Assembly: GCA_902788035.1 (NCBI GenBank)
Contig: CADAIL010000008.1
Span: 1 to 64,000, forward strand
Length of the DNA: 64,000 nucleotides
Reading direction: 5' to 3'
Source of the DNA: an uncultured Lachnospiraceae bacterium
GTDB lineage: Bacteria > Bacillota > Clostridia > Lachnospirales > Lachnospiraceae
Position numbers and translations under genes: made by a program. Shown here in pieces: positions 28,794 to 36,224 of this stretch. A model generated the notes under the pieces. The model was not told the DNA's origin. It was given only the letters and a program-made list of their open reading frames with translations, and did no database searches. Numbering within the stretch: position 1 is the first letter of the stretch; each line of letters opens with the position of its first letter.

Positions 28794-29519
28794 TCATACA
28801 CCCTGCGGATCAAGCGAGATTTTCTCACGCAGAGCCATATAGAGAGCGGCATCCGTGAGACCTTTATAGGGGTTCACATAGAAAATGCCGACAAGCCCAA
28901 GTGTGATGGCCGAAAGGAACGCCCACCCGAGGAAAGACAGATCAAGAATGAACGCATTCCACTTCTCTCCGTCCATCATACGTCTTGATATTGAAAATAC
29001 TTCACGCCACTCAAGATCCGGGTTCTCGGCAAGGATATACGGTATCATCCTGTATTCATAGCTTTTAATAATACCCGGTATGATTAGGAGCAGCGTCCAG
29101 AGTGCAGTGAATACTGTTCTCAGAAGCATGGTGATAATCCCATTCGCATAATTCATTTTAAAGCCGTAAGTAAGTCTGTCCAGCTCACACGGCGCATACA
29201 GATCTTCCATGAAATATCTTCGAATGCCGATCTCAAGCGGGTTCATCACAAGGATTCGAAGCGCCAGACCCGCGATTCCCGCAAGCAGCGCAACTGCAGC
29301 TATCACCATGGCGATTACGCCGAAATACGGATTATTATTCAATTGTTCAAAAATTTCGATGTCCGTTGTCGATTCAAACTGTTCTGCTCCGCGCGCCGTT
29401 CCCGAAGAAGCCGTAGCCGTGCAGAGCATCAGGAGAAATCCGACCAGAACGGATTTCCAGTAAGACCCTGTGAGGGCATTTTTAGCCATGCCCTTAAGTG
29501 TAGCTATATCCCAGTTCAT
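28794..29519 (-). CDS. DUF975 family membrane protein
   Basis: 241 residues with about four to five hydrophobic segments. The start 'MNWDIATLKGMAKNALTGSYWKSVLVGFLL' and the later 'YEYRMIPYILAENPDLEWREVFSISRRMMDGEKW...DLSFLGW' are the hallmarks of DUF975, an integral membrane family of unknown function common in Clostridia. GGAG precedes the ATG. It lies downstream of the two small peptide genes but is separated from them by their terminator. Confidence 0.88.
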   Translation of the reverse strand: MNWDIATLKGMAKNALTGSYWKSVLVGFLLMLCTATASSGTARGAEQFESTTDIEIFEQLNNNPYFGVIAMVIAAVALLAGIAGLALRILVMNPLEIGIRRYFMEDLYAPCELDRLTYGFKMNYANGIITMLLRTVFTALWTLLLIIPGIIKSYEYRMIPYILAENPDLEWREVFSISRRMMDGEKWNAFILDLSFLGWAFLSAITLGLVGIFYVNPYKGLTDAALYMALREKISLDPQGV

Positions 29520-29534
29520 ATTTTCATCTCCAAT

Positions 29535-29595
29535 AAATCGAGCAGGTAACGAAAATCCCGCCTACTCGTCCTGTCGGGTTTGTGCAACACGATAA
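29535..29595 (+). repeat. R4 terminator-linked block, copy 1
   Basis: Contains CTACTCGTCCTGTCGGGTTTGTGC on the plus strand (core CGGGTTTGTGC), directly followed by a hairpin. Aligned blocks with the same order lie at 32.85 and 54.25 kb. Here the block is opposite in sense to the flanking genes. Confidence 0.6.
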
Positions 29596-29619
29596 AAGGC
29601 ACCACATATGTGTGGTGCC
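29590..29619 (-). terminator. Terminator of the small-peptide operon
   Basis: Perfect stem GGCACCACA / TGTGGTGCC (29598-29606 and 29611-29619) with a 4-base loop. On the minus strand it is followed by TTTTATCG. It lies 25 bases past the stop of the second peptide gene. Confidence 0.8.
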
Positions 29620-29644
29620 TCAATCTTTCTTAATTCAACCGCTA

Positions 29645-29752
29645 TTATGACTGAGCATGTGCGCAGTAATCTTCCATTACGTCCTGATACTTGCCGCCAG
29701 CGGTCTCTTCGACATTCATTTCAAGAATTGTCGGAACTTCCCACTTCTCCAA
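29645..29752 (-). CDS. Small RiPP-like precursor peptide 1 (35 aa, TTG start)
   Basis: 35 residues, beginning at TTG with AGGAGG eight bases upstream. The first 20 residues are a leader-like block, MEKWEVPTILEMNVEETAGG, which aligns with peptide 2 at almost every position (KWE-x-P, NV-x-ETAGG). The leader ends in a double Gly. The short core KYQDVMEDYCAHAQS has one Cys and ends in QS, like peptide 2. Such KWE-x-P / GG peptides resemble precursors of ribosomally made, modified peptides, but no radical SAM, LanM, cyclodehydratase or peptidase gene is adjacent. The alternative is a small signalling or metal-binding peptide. The TTG start hides it from ATG-only gene calling. Confidence 0.75.
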   Translation of the reverse strand: MEKWEVPTILEMNVEETAGGKYQDVMEDYCAHAQS

Positions 29753-29884
29753 GGCTTAATCCTCCTTTAAATTACAAATTATCCGCACAAAATCGATGAC
29801 TTCATCAAATAGACATTGAAATGCAATCACCACAATTTAGTGCAGAAATTGCATAGGAGACTTACTCCCCCTCGAATTGTCTGA

Positions 29885-30004
29885 TTATGACTGGCCACCC
29901 TTGCAAGGACAACCGCAGTAGCACTCGATCGGCATATCGGACTGGCCGCCTGCTGTCTCCTGAACGTTGAGTTCCTTGACTACCGGTGCTTCCCATTTCA
30001 TCAT
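29885..30004 (-). CDS. Small RiPP-like precursor peptide 2 (39 aa, Cys-rich core)
   Basis: 39 residues, ATG at 30004 with AGGGAGG eight bases upstream. The leader block KWEAPVVKELNVQETAGG matches peptide 1; the core ends ECYCGCPCKGGQS, with four Cys in an alternating C-x-C-x-C-x-C pattern. The two cores align at E-x-Y-C and at the final QS. First gene after a strong promoter; peptide 1 follows about 130 bases later and a terminator closes the unit. Possible roles: a modified peptide (thioether or thiazole), a metal-binding peptide, or a signal. Homology to a named family is not established here. Confidence 0.8.
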   Translation of the reverse strand: MMKWEAPVVKELNVQETAGGQSDMPIECYCGCPCKGGQS

Positions 30005-30041
30005 TGCAAATACCTCCCTATTTTTTTGTATTGCTTCTCAA

Positions 30042-30070
30042 AGTATACTTCTATACTTCAAAAAAGTCAA
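30042..30070 (-). promoter_or_regulatory. Promoter and dyad operator of the small-peptide operon
   Basis: On the minus strand TTGACT (30070-30065), exactly 17 bp, TATACT (30047-30042), giving a leader of about 30 nt. A perfect dyad AGTATA-CTTC-TATACT (30042-30057) overlaps the -10 box and is a plausible operator. The rest of the 333-bp gap up to the EamA gene (30071-30337) is AT-rich with no gene visible. Confidence 0.8.
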
Positions 30071-30337
30071 TCGACCCTTCAATTTTTACATAAATATTAC
30101 TAAATGCAACTCCCCAGAAAGATTTACAGCCCAAAATAAGGCTTTTTCTCTCCGCATACAATATATATACTCCTTAAATCCCAAAAAGTAAAGTTTTCTC
30201 AATAAAAAATGACGTTTTTTTCCTTATGTTTTAATTTTTGTACATATTATAACGTTACTCATGTCCGATGCCCGGCAAAACTCATACCCTATCCGGAAAA
30301 TCCGCAGTGGAGTTCCGGTCAGCGCAGTCCGACGAAA

Positions 30338-31222
30338 TTATAACTGAGAAATCACGATTGCCGCAAACATGAGCACACACCCAAGGATCTCCCTCGCAGA
30401 CATAGCCTCGTGCAGGACGACCCACCCCGCAAGGGCTGCGAACACACTCTCGAAACTCATCGCGATCGATGCGACGGCAGGGTCAAGCCCGTCCTGGGCT
30501 ACAATCTGAAGAGTATACCCCACCGCGCTGCTCATAAATCCCGCATAGAGAATCGTCGGCAGCGCTGCCATAACACCTTCCGCATTGAACGGCTCAAAGA
30601 CCAGCATACATATACCTGCAAATATTCCTTCAAACAGGAACTCCAGAGCTGCAAGCTTTACCGGATCCGTGTACTTTACAAAATAGTTGACCGACAGAAT
30701 CTGCAGACTGAAAAGAAAAGCGCACAACAGCATCCAGCTGTCCCCTGCCGACAGTGTAAAGCTTTCCCCCATGCACAGAAGATACAGACCTATGACCGCC
30801 AGCATGACGCATCCCCACACCTTCCTGTTCACGCTCCGGTGCAAAAAAAATGACAGAACCGGAACGAGCACTACATAGAGAGCAGTGATAAAACCGGCCT
30901 TGGCTGTCGTTGTAAAGCTGATGCCGATCTGCTGTGACGCGCTGGCCGTAAACAGGAAAAAGCCGCAGACCGCACCGCCAAGTATGAGCATCTTTGACTG
31001 TCCGGCAGTCTTCTTAACCCGGTCTCCCATTCTTATAAGCACCTGTTCCCGCACCGCAATAACAGGGAGCAGGGCAAAAAAAGCGATCCACGTCCTTGCA
31101 GTGAGGAAGGTGAAAGGCCCTACAAAGCCGGCCCCAATGCTCTGTGCTGCAAATGCGCAGCCCCAGATGAGGGCTGTTACAATGAGGACCAGTGTGCATA
31201 TTATTTCCCGCCTTTTATTCAT
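30338..31222 (-). CDS. EamA/DMT-superfamily transporter
   Basis: 294 residues with ten hydrophobic helices in two EamA repeats ('LIWGCAFAAQSIG' in the first; 'LPTILYAGFMSSAVGYTLQIVAQ' and 'FESVFAALAGWVVLHEAMSAREILGCVLM' in the second). These carriers export metabolites such as amino acids or purines; the substrate is unknown. I use ATG 31222 (MNKRREIICT), although its ribosome binding site is weak; ATG 31252 is also possible. It lies upstream of the peptide genes on the same strand but the peptides have their own promoter. Confidence 0.87.
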   Translation of the reverse strand: MNKRREIICTLVLIVTALIWGCAFAAQSIGAGFVGPFTFLTARTWIAFFALLPVIAVREQVLIRMGDRVKKTAGQSKMLILGGAVCGFFLFTASASQQIGISFTTTAKAGFITALYVVLVPVLSFFLHRSVNRKVWGCVMLAVIGLYLLCMGESFTLSAGDSWMLLCAFLFSLQILSVNYFVKYTDPVKLAALEFLFEGIFAGICMLVFEPFNAEGVMAALPTILYAGFMSSAVGYTLQIVAQDGLDPAVASIAMSFESVFAALAGWVVLHEAMSAREILGCVLMFAAIVISQL

Positions 31223-31331
31223 ATCTGCCGTCCGTTCCAGAAAAATATCCATCTCGCATCAAATTTCTTAAATTAAAATTTAAGAGCGCTTCGCTTAGTC
31301 CGATAAGACATAATAGCACAACCTTACATGG

Positions 31332-31402
31332 CAGCAAAGCTTTTCTTTTTGAGTTGCCCGCCATATACTGTGGTATACTAACTGATAACAGCAAAGCTTT
31401 TC
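31332..31402 (+). promoter_or_regulatory. Promoter between paired direct repeats upstream of tcdA
   Basis: A 14-bp direct repeat CAGCAAAGCTTTTC lies at 31332-31345 and 31389-31402, bracketing TGG-TATACT (extended -10, 31371-31379). A hairpin TCAGCCCT / AGGGCTGA follows at about 31412-31432 in the leader. The repeats could bind a regulator; none is obvious. Confidence 0.45.
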
Positions 31403-31503
31403 ACTTGATGGTCAGCCCTTCTTGAGGGCTGAATGCATAAAGCCGCAATAAACCGTTGTCTGCAGCAAGCGCAAGTTCTGAGCTGAAAGGATATGAGATT
31501 TAA

Positions 31504-32256
31504 ATGAAGAATGAATTTTCACGCACCGAGCTTCTGCTCGGAGAAACGAGCATGATAAAGCTATACAAAAGCCGGGTAATTATCTTCGGCGTTGGCGGAG
31601 TCGGAGGATACGTTGCTGAAGGTCTCGCAAGAAGCGGAATCGGTCAGATAGACATAGTTGACAATGACACGGTCGCCCTCTCCAATATCAACAGGCAGAT
31701 CATAGCCCTGCACAGCACATTGGGCAGGGACAAGGTAGACGTGGTAAAAGAACGTCTCCTTGATATCAATCCTTCCATTAAAGTCACTCCTCACAAGTGC
31801 TTCTATCTGCCGGAGACCGCTGACAGATTCGATTTTTCCGAATATGACTATGTTATTGACGCAATCGATACGGTCACAGGCAAGATCCAAATCATCATGC
31901 AGGCCGAAGAGGCGGGAGTCCCCGTCATCTCCAGTATGGGATGCGGCAATAAACTGGATCCGACAAAGCTCAAAGTCGCCGACATTTACAGCACCTCTGT
32001 CTGTCCTCTCGCCAAGGTCATGCGGCGGGAGCTCAAAAAAAGAGGGATAAAAAAACTGAAGGTCGTCTACTCGGAGGAACCTGCGTTAAAGCCCGGGGAA
32101 GTCGGAACTTATGCGAACGATTCCGAGACATCTTCGGAATCTCAGCAGGAGCATGCCGGAAGAAGGAAGGCAGTCCCCGGCTCGACCGCATTTGTACCTT
32201 CCACAGCAGGGCTCATCATAGCATCTGAAGTCGTAAAAGATTTGATTGAGCGTTAA
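31504..32256 (+). CDS. tcdA: tRNA threonylcarbamoyladenosine dehydratase (TcdA/CsdL), ThiF/MoeB family
   Basis: 250 residues. E1-like enzyme that cyclises t6A37 of tRNA using ATP. The nucleotide-binding motif is GVGGVGGYVAEGLARSGIG, followed by DNDTVALSNINRQ and the Asp-containing 'YVIDAIDTVTGK'; 'SSMGCGNKLDPT' and 'CPLAKVMRRELKKRG' are typical of TcdA. A ThiF-fold enzyme can also act in peptide modification, but the fit to TcdA is full length. Confidence 0.93.
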   Translation: MKNEFSRTELLLGETSMIKLYKSRVIIFGVGGVGGYVAEGLARSGIGQIDIVDNDTVALSNINRQIIALHSTLGRDKVDVVKERLLDINPSIKVTPHKCFYLPETADRFDFSEYDYVIDAIDTVTGKIQIIMQAEEAGVPVISSMGCGNKLDPTKLKVADIYSTSVCPLAKVMRRELKKRGIKKLKVVYSEEPALKPGEVGTYANDSETSSESQQEHAGRRKAVPGSTAFVPSTAGLIIASEVVKDLIER

Positions 32257-32317
32257 TTGTGCATTTTTACCAATAAATTATTCAACGTTTTCTTCTAGTG
32301 AAGTTTTCGCTAAAGTG

Positions 32318-32326
32318 TGGTATAAT
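32318..32326 (+). promoter_or_regulatory. Extended -10 promoter for the MarR gene
   Basis: TGG-TATAAT, about 40 bases before the MarR start codon, in an AT-rich leader. Confidence 0.6.
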
Positions 32327-32366
32327 TAATTAATCACTAATTGCGCTGGATGCGTGGGGGATTAAC

Positions 32367-32831
32367 ATGTCATTTGAAGGCGACTTTCAAACCATTTATA
32401 CGAAGTTCAAACTGCATTTTTACAGAGAGATCTTTGGCAATTGGACAATGCGAGAGGCTACTTTGACGACTGTCGAGACATTTTGCATGGAAGTAATTTA
32501 TGCCATGCAGCGTCCGACGATCAACGAATTCGCCAATTTTATCAGAATTTCACAGCCCAATGCGGCCTACAAAGTCAATAATCTGATCCGCAAGGGTTTT
32601 CTCCGGAAAGTCAGATCTCAGAAAGACAAACGTGAATATTTCCTTGAAGCGACCGACAAGTATATCGATTATCTGGATATTAAGAATTCATATATGCACA
32701 AGGTTCTTGAACGTCTTGAGGGCAGGTTCTCAGAAGCCCAGCTGGAAGAATTGGACAATATGTTCAAAATCATTTCCACCGAGCTTATGCCCGAGATTCC
32801 TGATTTCCAGCAGAGAAAGCGGGATGCATAA
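32367..32831 (+). CDS. MarR-family transcriptional regulator
   Basis: 154 residues. Winged helix-turn-helix: 'PTINEFANFIRISQPNAAYKVNNLIRKGFL' is the HTH and 'RKVRSQKDKREYFLEATDKY' the wing with the conserved D-x-R pattern, followed by a dimerisation helix. GGGGG lies before the ATG. No obvious target gene is next to it; the neighbour ald is convergent. Confidence 0.9.
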   Translation: MSFEGDFQTIYTKFKLHFYREIFGNWTMREATLTTVETFCMEVIYAMQRPTINEFANFIRISQPNAAYKVNNLIRKGFLRKVRSQKDKREYFLEATDKYIDYLDIKNSYMHKVLERLEGRFSEAQLEELDNMFKIISTELMPEIPDFQQRKRDA

Positions 32832-32851
32832 TCGCAGTATATACGTGTGGC

Positions 32852-32930
32852 AAGAGCGCTTTAATGCAATCATTACTCGCTCTGCCGGGTTTGTGCCGCT
32901 AAGAAAGGCTGTCGAATTCGACAGCCTTTT
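32852..32930 (+). terminator. R4 block (copy 2) with terminator between the MarR gene and ald
   Basis: Block GAGCGCTTTAATGCAATC then TTACTCGCTCTGCCGGG and TTTGTGCCGC (32852-32900), followed by the perfect palindrome AAGGCTGTCGAA / TTCGACAGCCTT (32905-32928) and a T-run. The block has the same order as at 54.25 kb; read as protein both give QERFN-x-x-ITR-x-x-GFV. Confidence 0.8.
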
Positions 32931-33001
32931 ACTTATGTCTTACTATTCTCAGGACAGAATCTTTTATGGGAAGACCCGAACAAAAGTCATTCTCCTGTGA
33001 A

Positions 33002-34120
33002 TCAGAAGAGATCCTCTATATTATAATATTCGTACTGGCCTTCAAACGCTTCGGCGACCTTCTTGCATACGACTTTTCCGTCATAGGTATTGATACCGGA
33101 ATAGATGGCCTTGTTGGCCTTGCAGGCTCCTTCAAGACCGAGATTCGCGATCTGGAGACCGTAAGCCAAAGTTGCGTTGGTCAGGGCGATTGTCGAGGTC
33201 CTCGGAACTGCTCCGGGCATATTGCCGACACAGTAATGAATTACATTGTCGACCTTGTAAATCGGGTCGTCATGCGTCGTCACATGGGAAGCCTCTCCGC
33301 AGCCGCCCTGATCGATTGCGACGTCGACAAAGACCGCACCGTCTTTCATCTCCTTAAGATATTTCTTCTTAAAGAGCTTCGGGGTCGTCCCGCCGGGGAT
33401 AAGAACCGATCCGATGACCAGGTCAGCATCCTTAACTGCCTTCTCAATGTTGGCATCCGTCGAGACCAGAGTCTGTACGCGTGATCCCATTATGTCGTCG
33501 ATATAAGCAAGGCGTTTCAGATTGATGTCGATGATGGTGACATTTGCACCCATACCCACTGCGATCTTGCATGCGTTCATACCGACAGTGCCAGCGCCGA
33601 GAATAACTATATTGGCCTTCGGAGTTCCCGGAACACCGGCAAGCAGGACGCCCTCTCCTCCGAATCTCTTCTCAAGATACTTAGCGCCTTCCTGGATGGA
33701 CAGGCGGCCGGCAATCTGGCTCATCGGCGCAAGGAGCGGTATGCTCCCATCCTTCTCGATCAGGGTCTCATAGGCAACGCCCTTGACCTTGCCGCGAAGG
33801 AGCGCGTCGAGCTGCTCCTGATCAGCCGCCAGGTGCAGGTAAGTAAAAAGAATTATGCCCTCATGGAATGAATTGTACTCGTCAGGGAGAGGCTCCTTGA
33901 CCTTAACCATCATGTCGCACACATCCCACACAGCCTCTGCTGCCTCAAAAAGCTCGGCACCGGCTGCTTCATACTCTTCATCTGTAAATCCGGAACCGAG
34001 ACCGGCTCCTCTCTCGATAACGACCTCGTGTCCTGCTGCCACATACGCCTTCACATTGTCCGGTGTAAGGCCGACCCGAAATTCATTATTCTTAATTTCT
34101 TTAACGCATCCTACTTTCAT
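33002..34120 (-). CDS. ald: Alanine dehydrogenase
   Basis: 372 residues. NAD-dependent interconversion of alanine and pyruvate plus ammonia. Diagnostic segments: MKVGCVKEIKNNEFRVGLTP, 'GAGLGSGFTDEEY', 'MVKVKEPLPDEY' with the catalytic Lys, 'YLHLAADQ' with the catalytic His, and the Rossmann motif ILGAGTVGMNACKIAVGMGA. Full length, monocistronic. Confidence 0.97.
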   Translation of the reverse strand: MKVGCVKEIKNNEFRVGLTPDNVKAYVAAGHEVVIERGAGLGSGFTDEEYEAAGAELFEAAEAVWDVCDMMVKVKEPLPDEYNSFHEGIILFTYLHLAADQEQLDALLRGKVKGVAYETLIEKDGSIPLLAPMSQIAGRLSIQEGAKYLEKRFGGEGVLLAGVPGTPKANIVILGAGTVGMNACKIAVGMGANVTIIDINLKRLAYIDDIMGSRVQTLVSTDANIEKAVKDADLVIGSVLIPGGTTPKLFKKKYLKEMKDGAVFVDVAIDQGGCGEASHVTTHDDPIYKVDNVIHYCVGNMPGAVPRTSTIALTNATLAYGLQIANLGLEGACKANKAIYSGINTYDGKVVCKKVAEAFEGQYEYYNIEDLF

Positions 34121-34282
34121 ATTGTTTCCTCCGAACTATAGTTTTTTCGTGAAACGAGAATTCTTCTCCGGCTTTTAGCCTGATCCGCGATGAAATTGAA
34201 TCTCACCTTTGAGAATAATCCATAAATATTATAGCAGAATCGCCAATATTTGTATCTATATCAATACAATTTCTTGAGCTTT

Positions 34283-35125
34283 TTACTCCCCCTTAGCCTT
34301 TCCGATAAGGGCAAATATCAAAAAAGCAGCTATGTCCACCGCAACAATTGTGGATCCCACAGGTGTTCCGCCCATGATAGAAATAATCATACCGACCAGT
34401 GTGCATACCACGGACAGGACCGCCGAACATACTGTGACAGTGAAAAAACTCTTGAAAATACGCATTGCGGACAGTGCCGGGAAAATGACCAGAGCAGAGA
34501 TCAGCAGCGAACCGACAAGGTTCATCGCGAGGACAATAATGACTGCAATGATAACAGCAATCATCAGGTTGTATCCACCTACATTTGTTCCGACAGCCAT
34601 GGCGAAATTCTCATCGAAAGTTACGGCAAATATTTTATGGTAAAAAACAATGAACACGCAGATGACTGTGATTGAAAGGATCACGCAGAGAATAACCTCA
34701 CCCAGTGTCAATGTCAGGATCGATGTAGAGCCGAACAATGTGCTGCAGACATCGCCCGAAAGGTTGGTTGAAGTCGAAAACAGATGCATAAGCAGATAAC
34801 CTATGGCAAGCGCCCCTACTGAGATCATTGCAATCGCGGCATCGCCCTTGATCTTCGTGTTGCTCCCTGTCCGAAGCAGAAGCACTGCGCATGCGACAGT
34901 GGCCGGCAGAACGAACAGCATCTCGTTACTCAGGTTAAGGACCGACGCTATCGCTATTGCCCCGAAAGCGACGTGGGACAATCCGTCACCGATGAATGAG
35001 AAACGTTTCAGTACCAGAGTCACCCCCAAAAGTGACGAGCACAAAGCTGTCAGTACGCCTACGACGAGTGCGTACCGAACGAACGGGAAAGCCAGATATG
35101 AAGCAAGTGTCTCGAAAAAACCCAT
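34283..35125 (-). CDS. Metal ABC transporter permease (ZnuB/MntB/AdcB type)
   Basis: 280 residues with about eight hydrophobic helices, ABC-3 family. 'LGVTLVLKRFSFIGDGLSHVAFGAIA' and 'GDAAIAMISVGALAIGYLLM' are the conserved stretches. Imports zinc, manganese or iron together with the upstream ATPase. Its start codon overlaps the stop of the ATPase gene (TAATG). No solute-binding protein gene lies in the operon, so a partner must be encoded elsewhere. Confidence 0.9.
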   Translation of the reverse strand: MGFFETLASYLAFPFVRYALVVGVLTALCSSLLGVTLVLKRFSFIGDGLSHVAFGAIAIASVLNLSNEMLFVLPATVACAVLLLRTGSNTKIKGDAAIAMISVGALAIGYLLMHLFSTSTNLSGDVCSTLFGSTSILTLTLGEVILCVILSITVICVFIVFYHKIFAVTFDENFAMAVGTNVGGYNLMIAVIIAVIIVLAMNLVGSLLISALVIFPALSAMRIFKSFFTVTVCSAVLSVVCTLVGMIISIMGGTPVGSTIVAVDIAAFLIFALIGKAKGE

Positions 35126-35919
35126 TACTCTCCCCCCTTTATCATGTTCGTGTTCATAGCCGGAATCCTTGAGAGATCCTTCTCCTTATCAGACTTGCCG
35201 CTGCGGATATCCATCTTACCGTGATGAAGCTTCATAAAGTATCTGCCGATTGGACTCTTCATATAGTCGTATTTTGTTCCAAAGAATACGTTCTCCTCGA
35301 TATGCAGGATATGGGTGGCATACCTTAAAGCAGCATGGATATCATGGGATACCATGATAATCGTTATATGTTCCTTGCGGTTCAAGCGCTCAATCAGCTC
35401 GTACATCTCGGCTGTCGCTTTGGGATCAAGGCCTGACACCGGCTCATCGAGGAACAGCAGCTTTCTGGTCGCGCACAGCGCTCTCGCAAGCAGAACACGC
35501 TGCTGCTGGCCACCGGACAATTCCCGATAGCAGCGATCAGCCAGATGTGTGATATCCATCTTTTCCATATTCTCATCTGCAAGGGCCTTCTCCTCATTAT
35601 TATAAAAAGGACGAAGCCCCATTCTGGACTGGCATCCGGACAGAACGATCTCCCTGACGGAAGCCGGAAAATCTCTCTGTACGAGGGTCTGCTGGGGAAG
35701 ATAGCCTATTTCATTGGCTCGAAGGCCATCGCCAGCCTCTATTTTTCCTTCAGCAGGTGCCTGCAAATGCAGCAATGTCCGCACCAATGTAGACTTTCCC
35801 GATCCGTTCTCTCCGACAATGCAGAGGTAATCCCCCGCGTTGACCTCAAAGGAGAGCCCCCGGACAAGTACATTTTCTCCGTATCTGAGTGTTAAATTCG
35901 TACATGTGAGCTGTGCCAT
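35125..35919 (-). CDS. Metal ABC transporter ATP-binding protein (ZnuC/MntA/AdcC type)
   Basis: 264 residues. Walker A GENGSGKST, Q-loop 'YLPQQTLVQRDFPASVREIVLSG', signature LSGGQQQRVLLARAL, Walker B LLFLDEPVSGLDP, His-loop MVSHDIHAAL. The 'FPASVREIV' segment is typical of zinc/manganese transporters. Divergent from the riboswitch-controlled mntP gene. Confidence 0.92.
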   Translation of the reverse strand: MAQLTCTNLTLRYGENVLVRGLSFEVNAGDYLCIVGENGSGKSTLVRTLLHLQAPAEGKIEAGDGLRANEIGYLPQQTLVQRDFPASVREIVLSGCQSRMGLRPFYNNEEKALADENMEKMDITHLADRCYRELSGGQQQRVLLARALCATRKLLFLDEPVSGLDPKATAEMYELIERLNRKEHITIIMVSHDIHAALRYATHILHIEENVFFGTKYDYMKSPIGRYFMKLHHGKMDIRSGKSDKEKDLSRIPAMNTNMIKGGE

Positions 35920-36004
35920 GTTCTATCTCCTGCTTCATGCTACCTTAGAAACTGTTTTCGAATTATATCACAAAATATAAAATAGTAAAGCCGAACTTTA
36001 TTAG

Positions 36005-36036
36005 GGTTGACTAACCATTTGTATCCTTCTTATACT
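36005..36036 (+). promoter_or_regulatory. mntP promoter with dyad over the -35 box
   Basis: TTGACT (36007-36012), 18-bp spacer, TATACT (36031-36036). A short dyad GGTT-GACT-AACC (36005-36016) within TTAGGGTTGACTAACC covers the -35 and loosely resembles DtxR/MntR-family boxes. It lies in the intergenic region shared with the divergent metal-uptake operon. Confidence 0.6.
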
Positions 36037-36042
36037 TTTATT

Positions 36043-36206
36043 GATTGAGGGAGTAGCAGGCGCCCGGCGCTGCAAGTCAACATACTGACCGCAAGGTCTG
36101 GCTTGCATTAAATTGCGAGACTCATGTATAAGCATTGACGCTGTACATGGCTCGTTTTATACGATTTTTTGACCAGGTACGGCGATCGCGTACCTGTTTT
36201 TTTGTC
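36043..36206 (+). ncRNA. yybP-ykoY manganese riboswitch with terminator platform
   Basis: Contains GGGAGTAG (36049-36056) and AAGTCAACATACT (36074-36086), the two conserved blocks that form the Mn2+ site in this class, then a GAGACTC segment (36117-36123). It ends in a terminator with stem CAGGTACG / CGTACCTG (36174-36181 and 36189-36196) and TTTTTTT. The gene downstream is the Mn exporter mntP, a classic target: Mn2+ binding is expected to prevent termination and switch export on. Confidence 0.85.
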
Positions 36207-36224
36207 TCATTAGCGGAGGAGCTT

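Noticed and set aside
28794-29519. DUF975 membrane protein as exporter or immunity protein of the peptides
   Set aside because: The peptide operon ends at its own terminator before this gene, and DUF975 occurs widely without such peptides. Not excluded, but unsupported.
31504-32256. ThiF-fold enzyme as the maturase of the nearby small peptides
   Set aside because: Its whole length fits tRNA t6A dehydratase TcdA, it is divergent and has a separate promoter; proximity alone does not support a link.
36135-36224. 30-residue N-terminal extension of MntP
   Set aside because: It would be translated from within the riboswitch and its terminator; the ATG at 36225 has a strong ribosome binding site.
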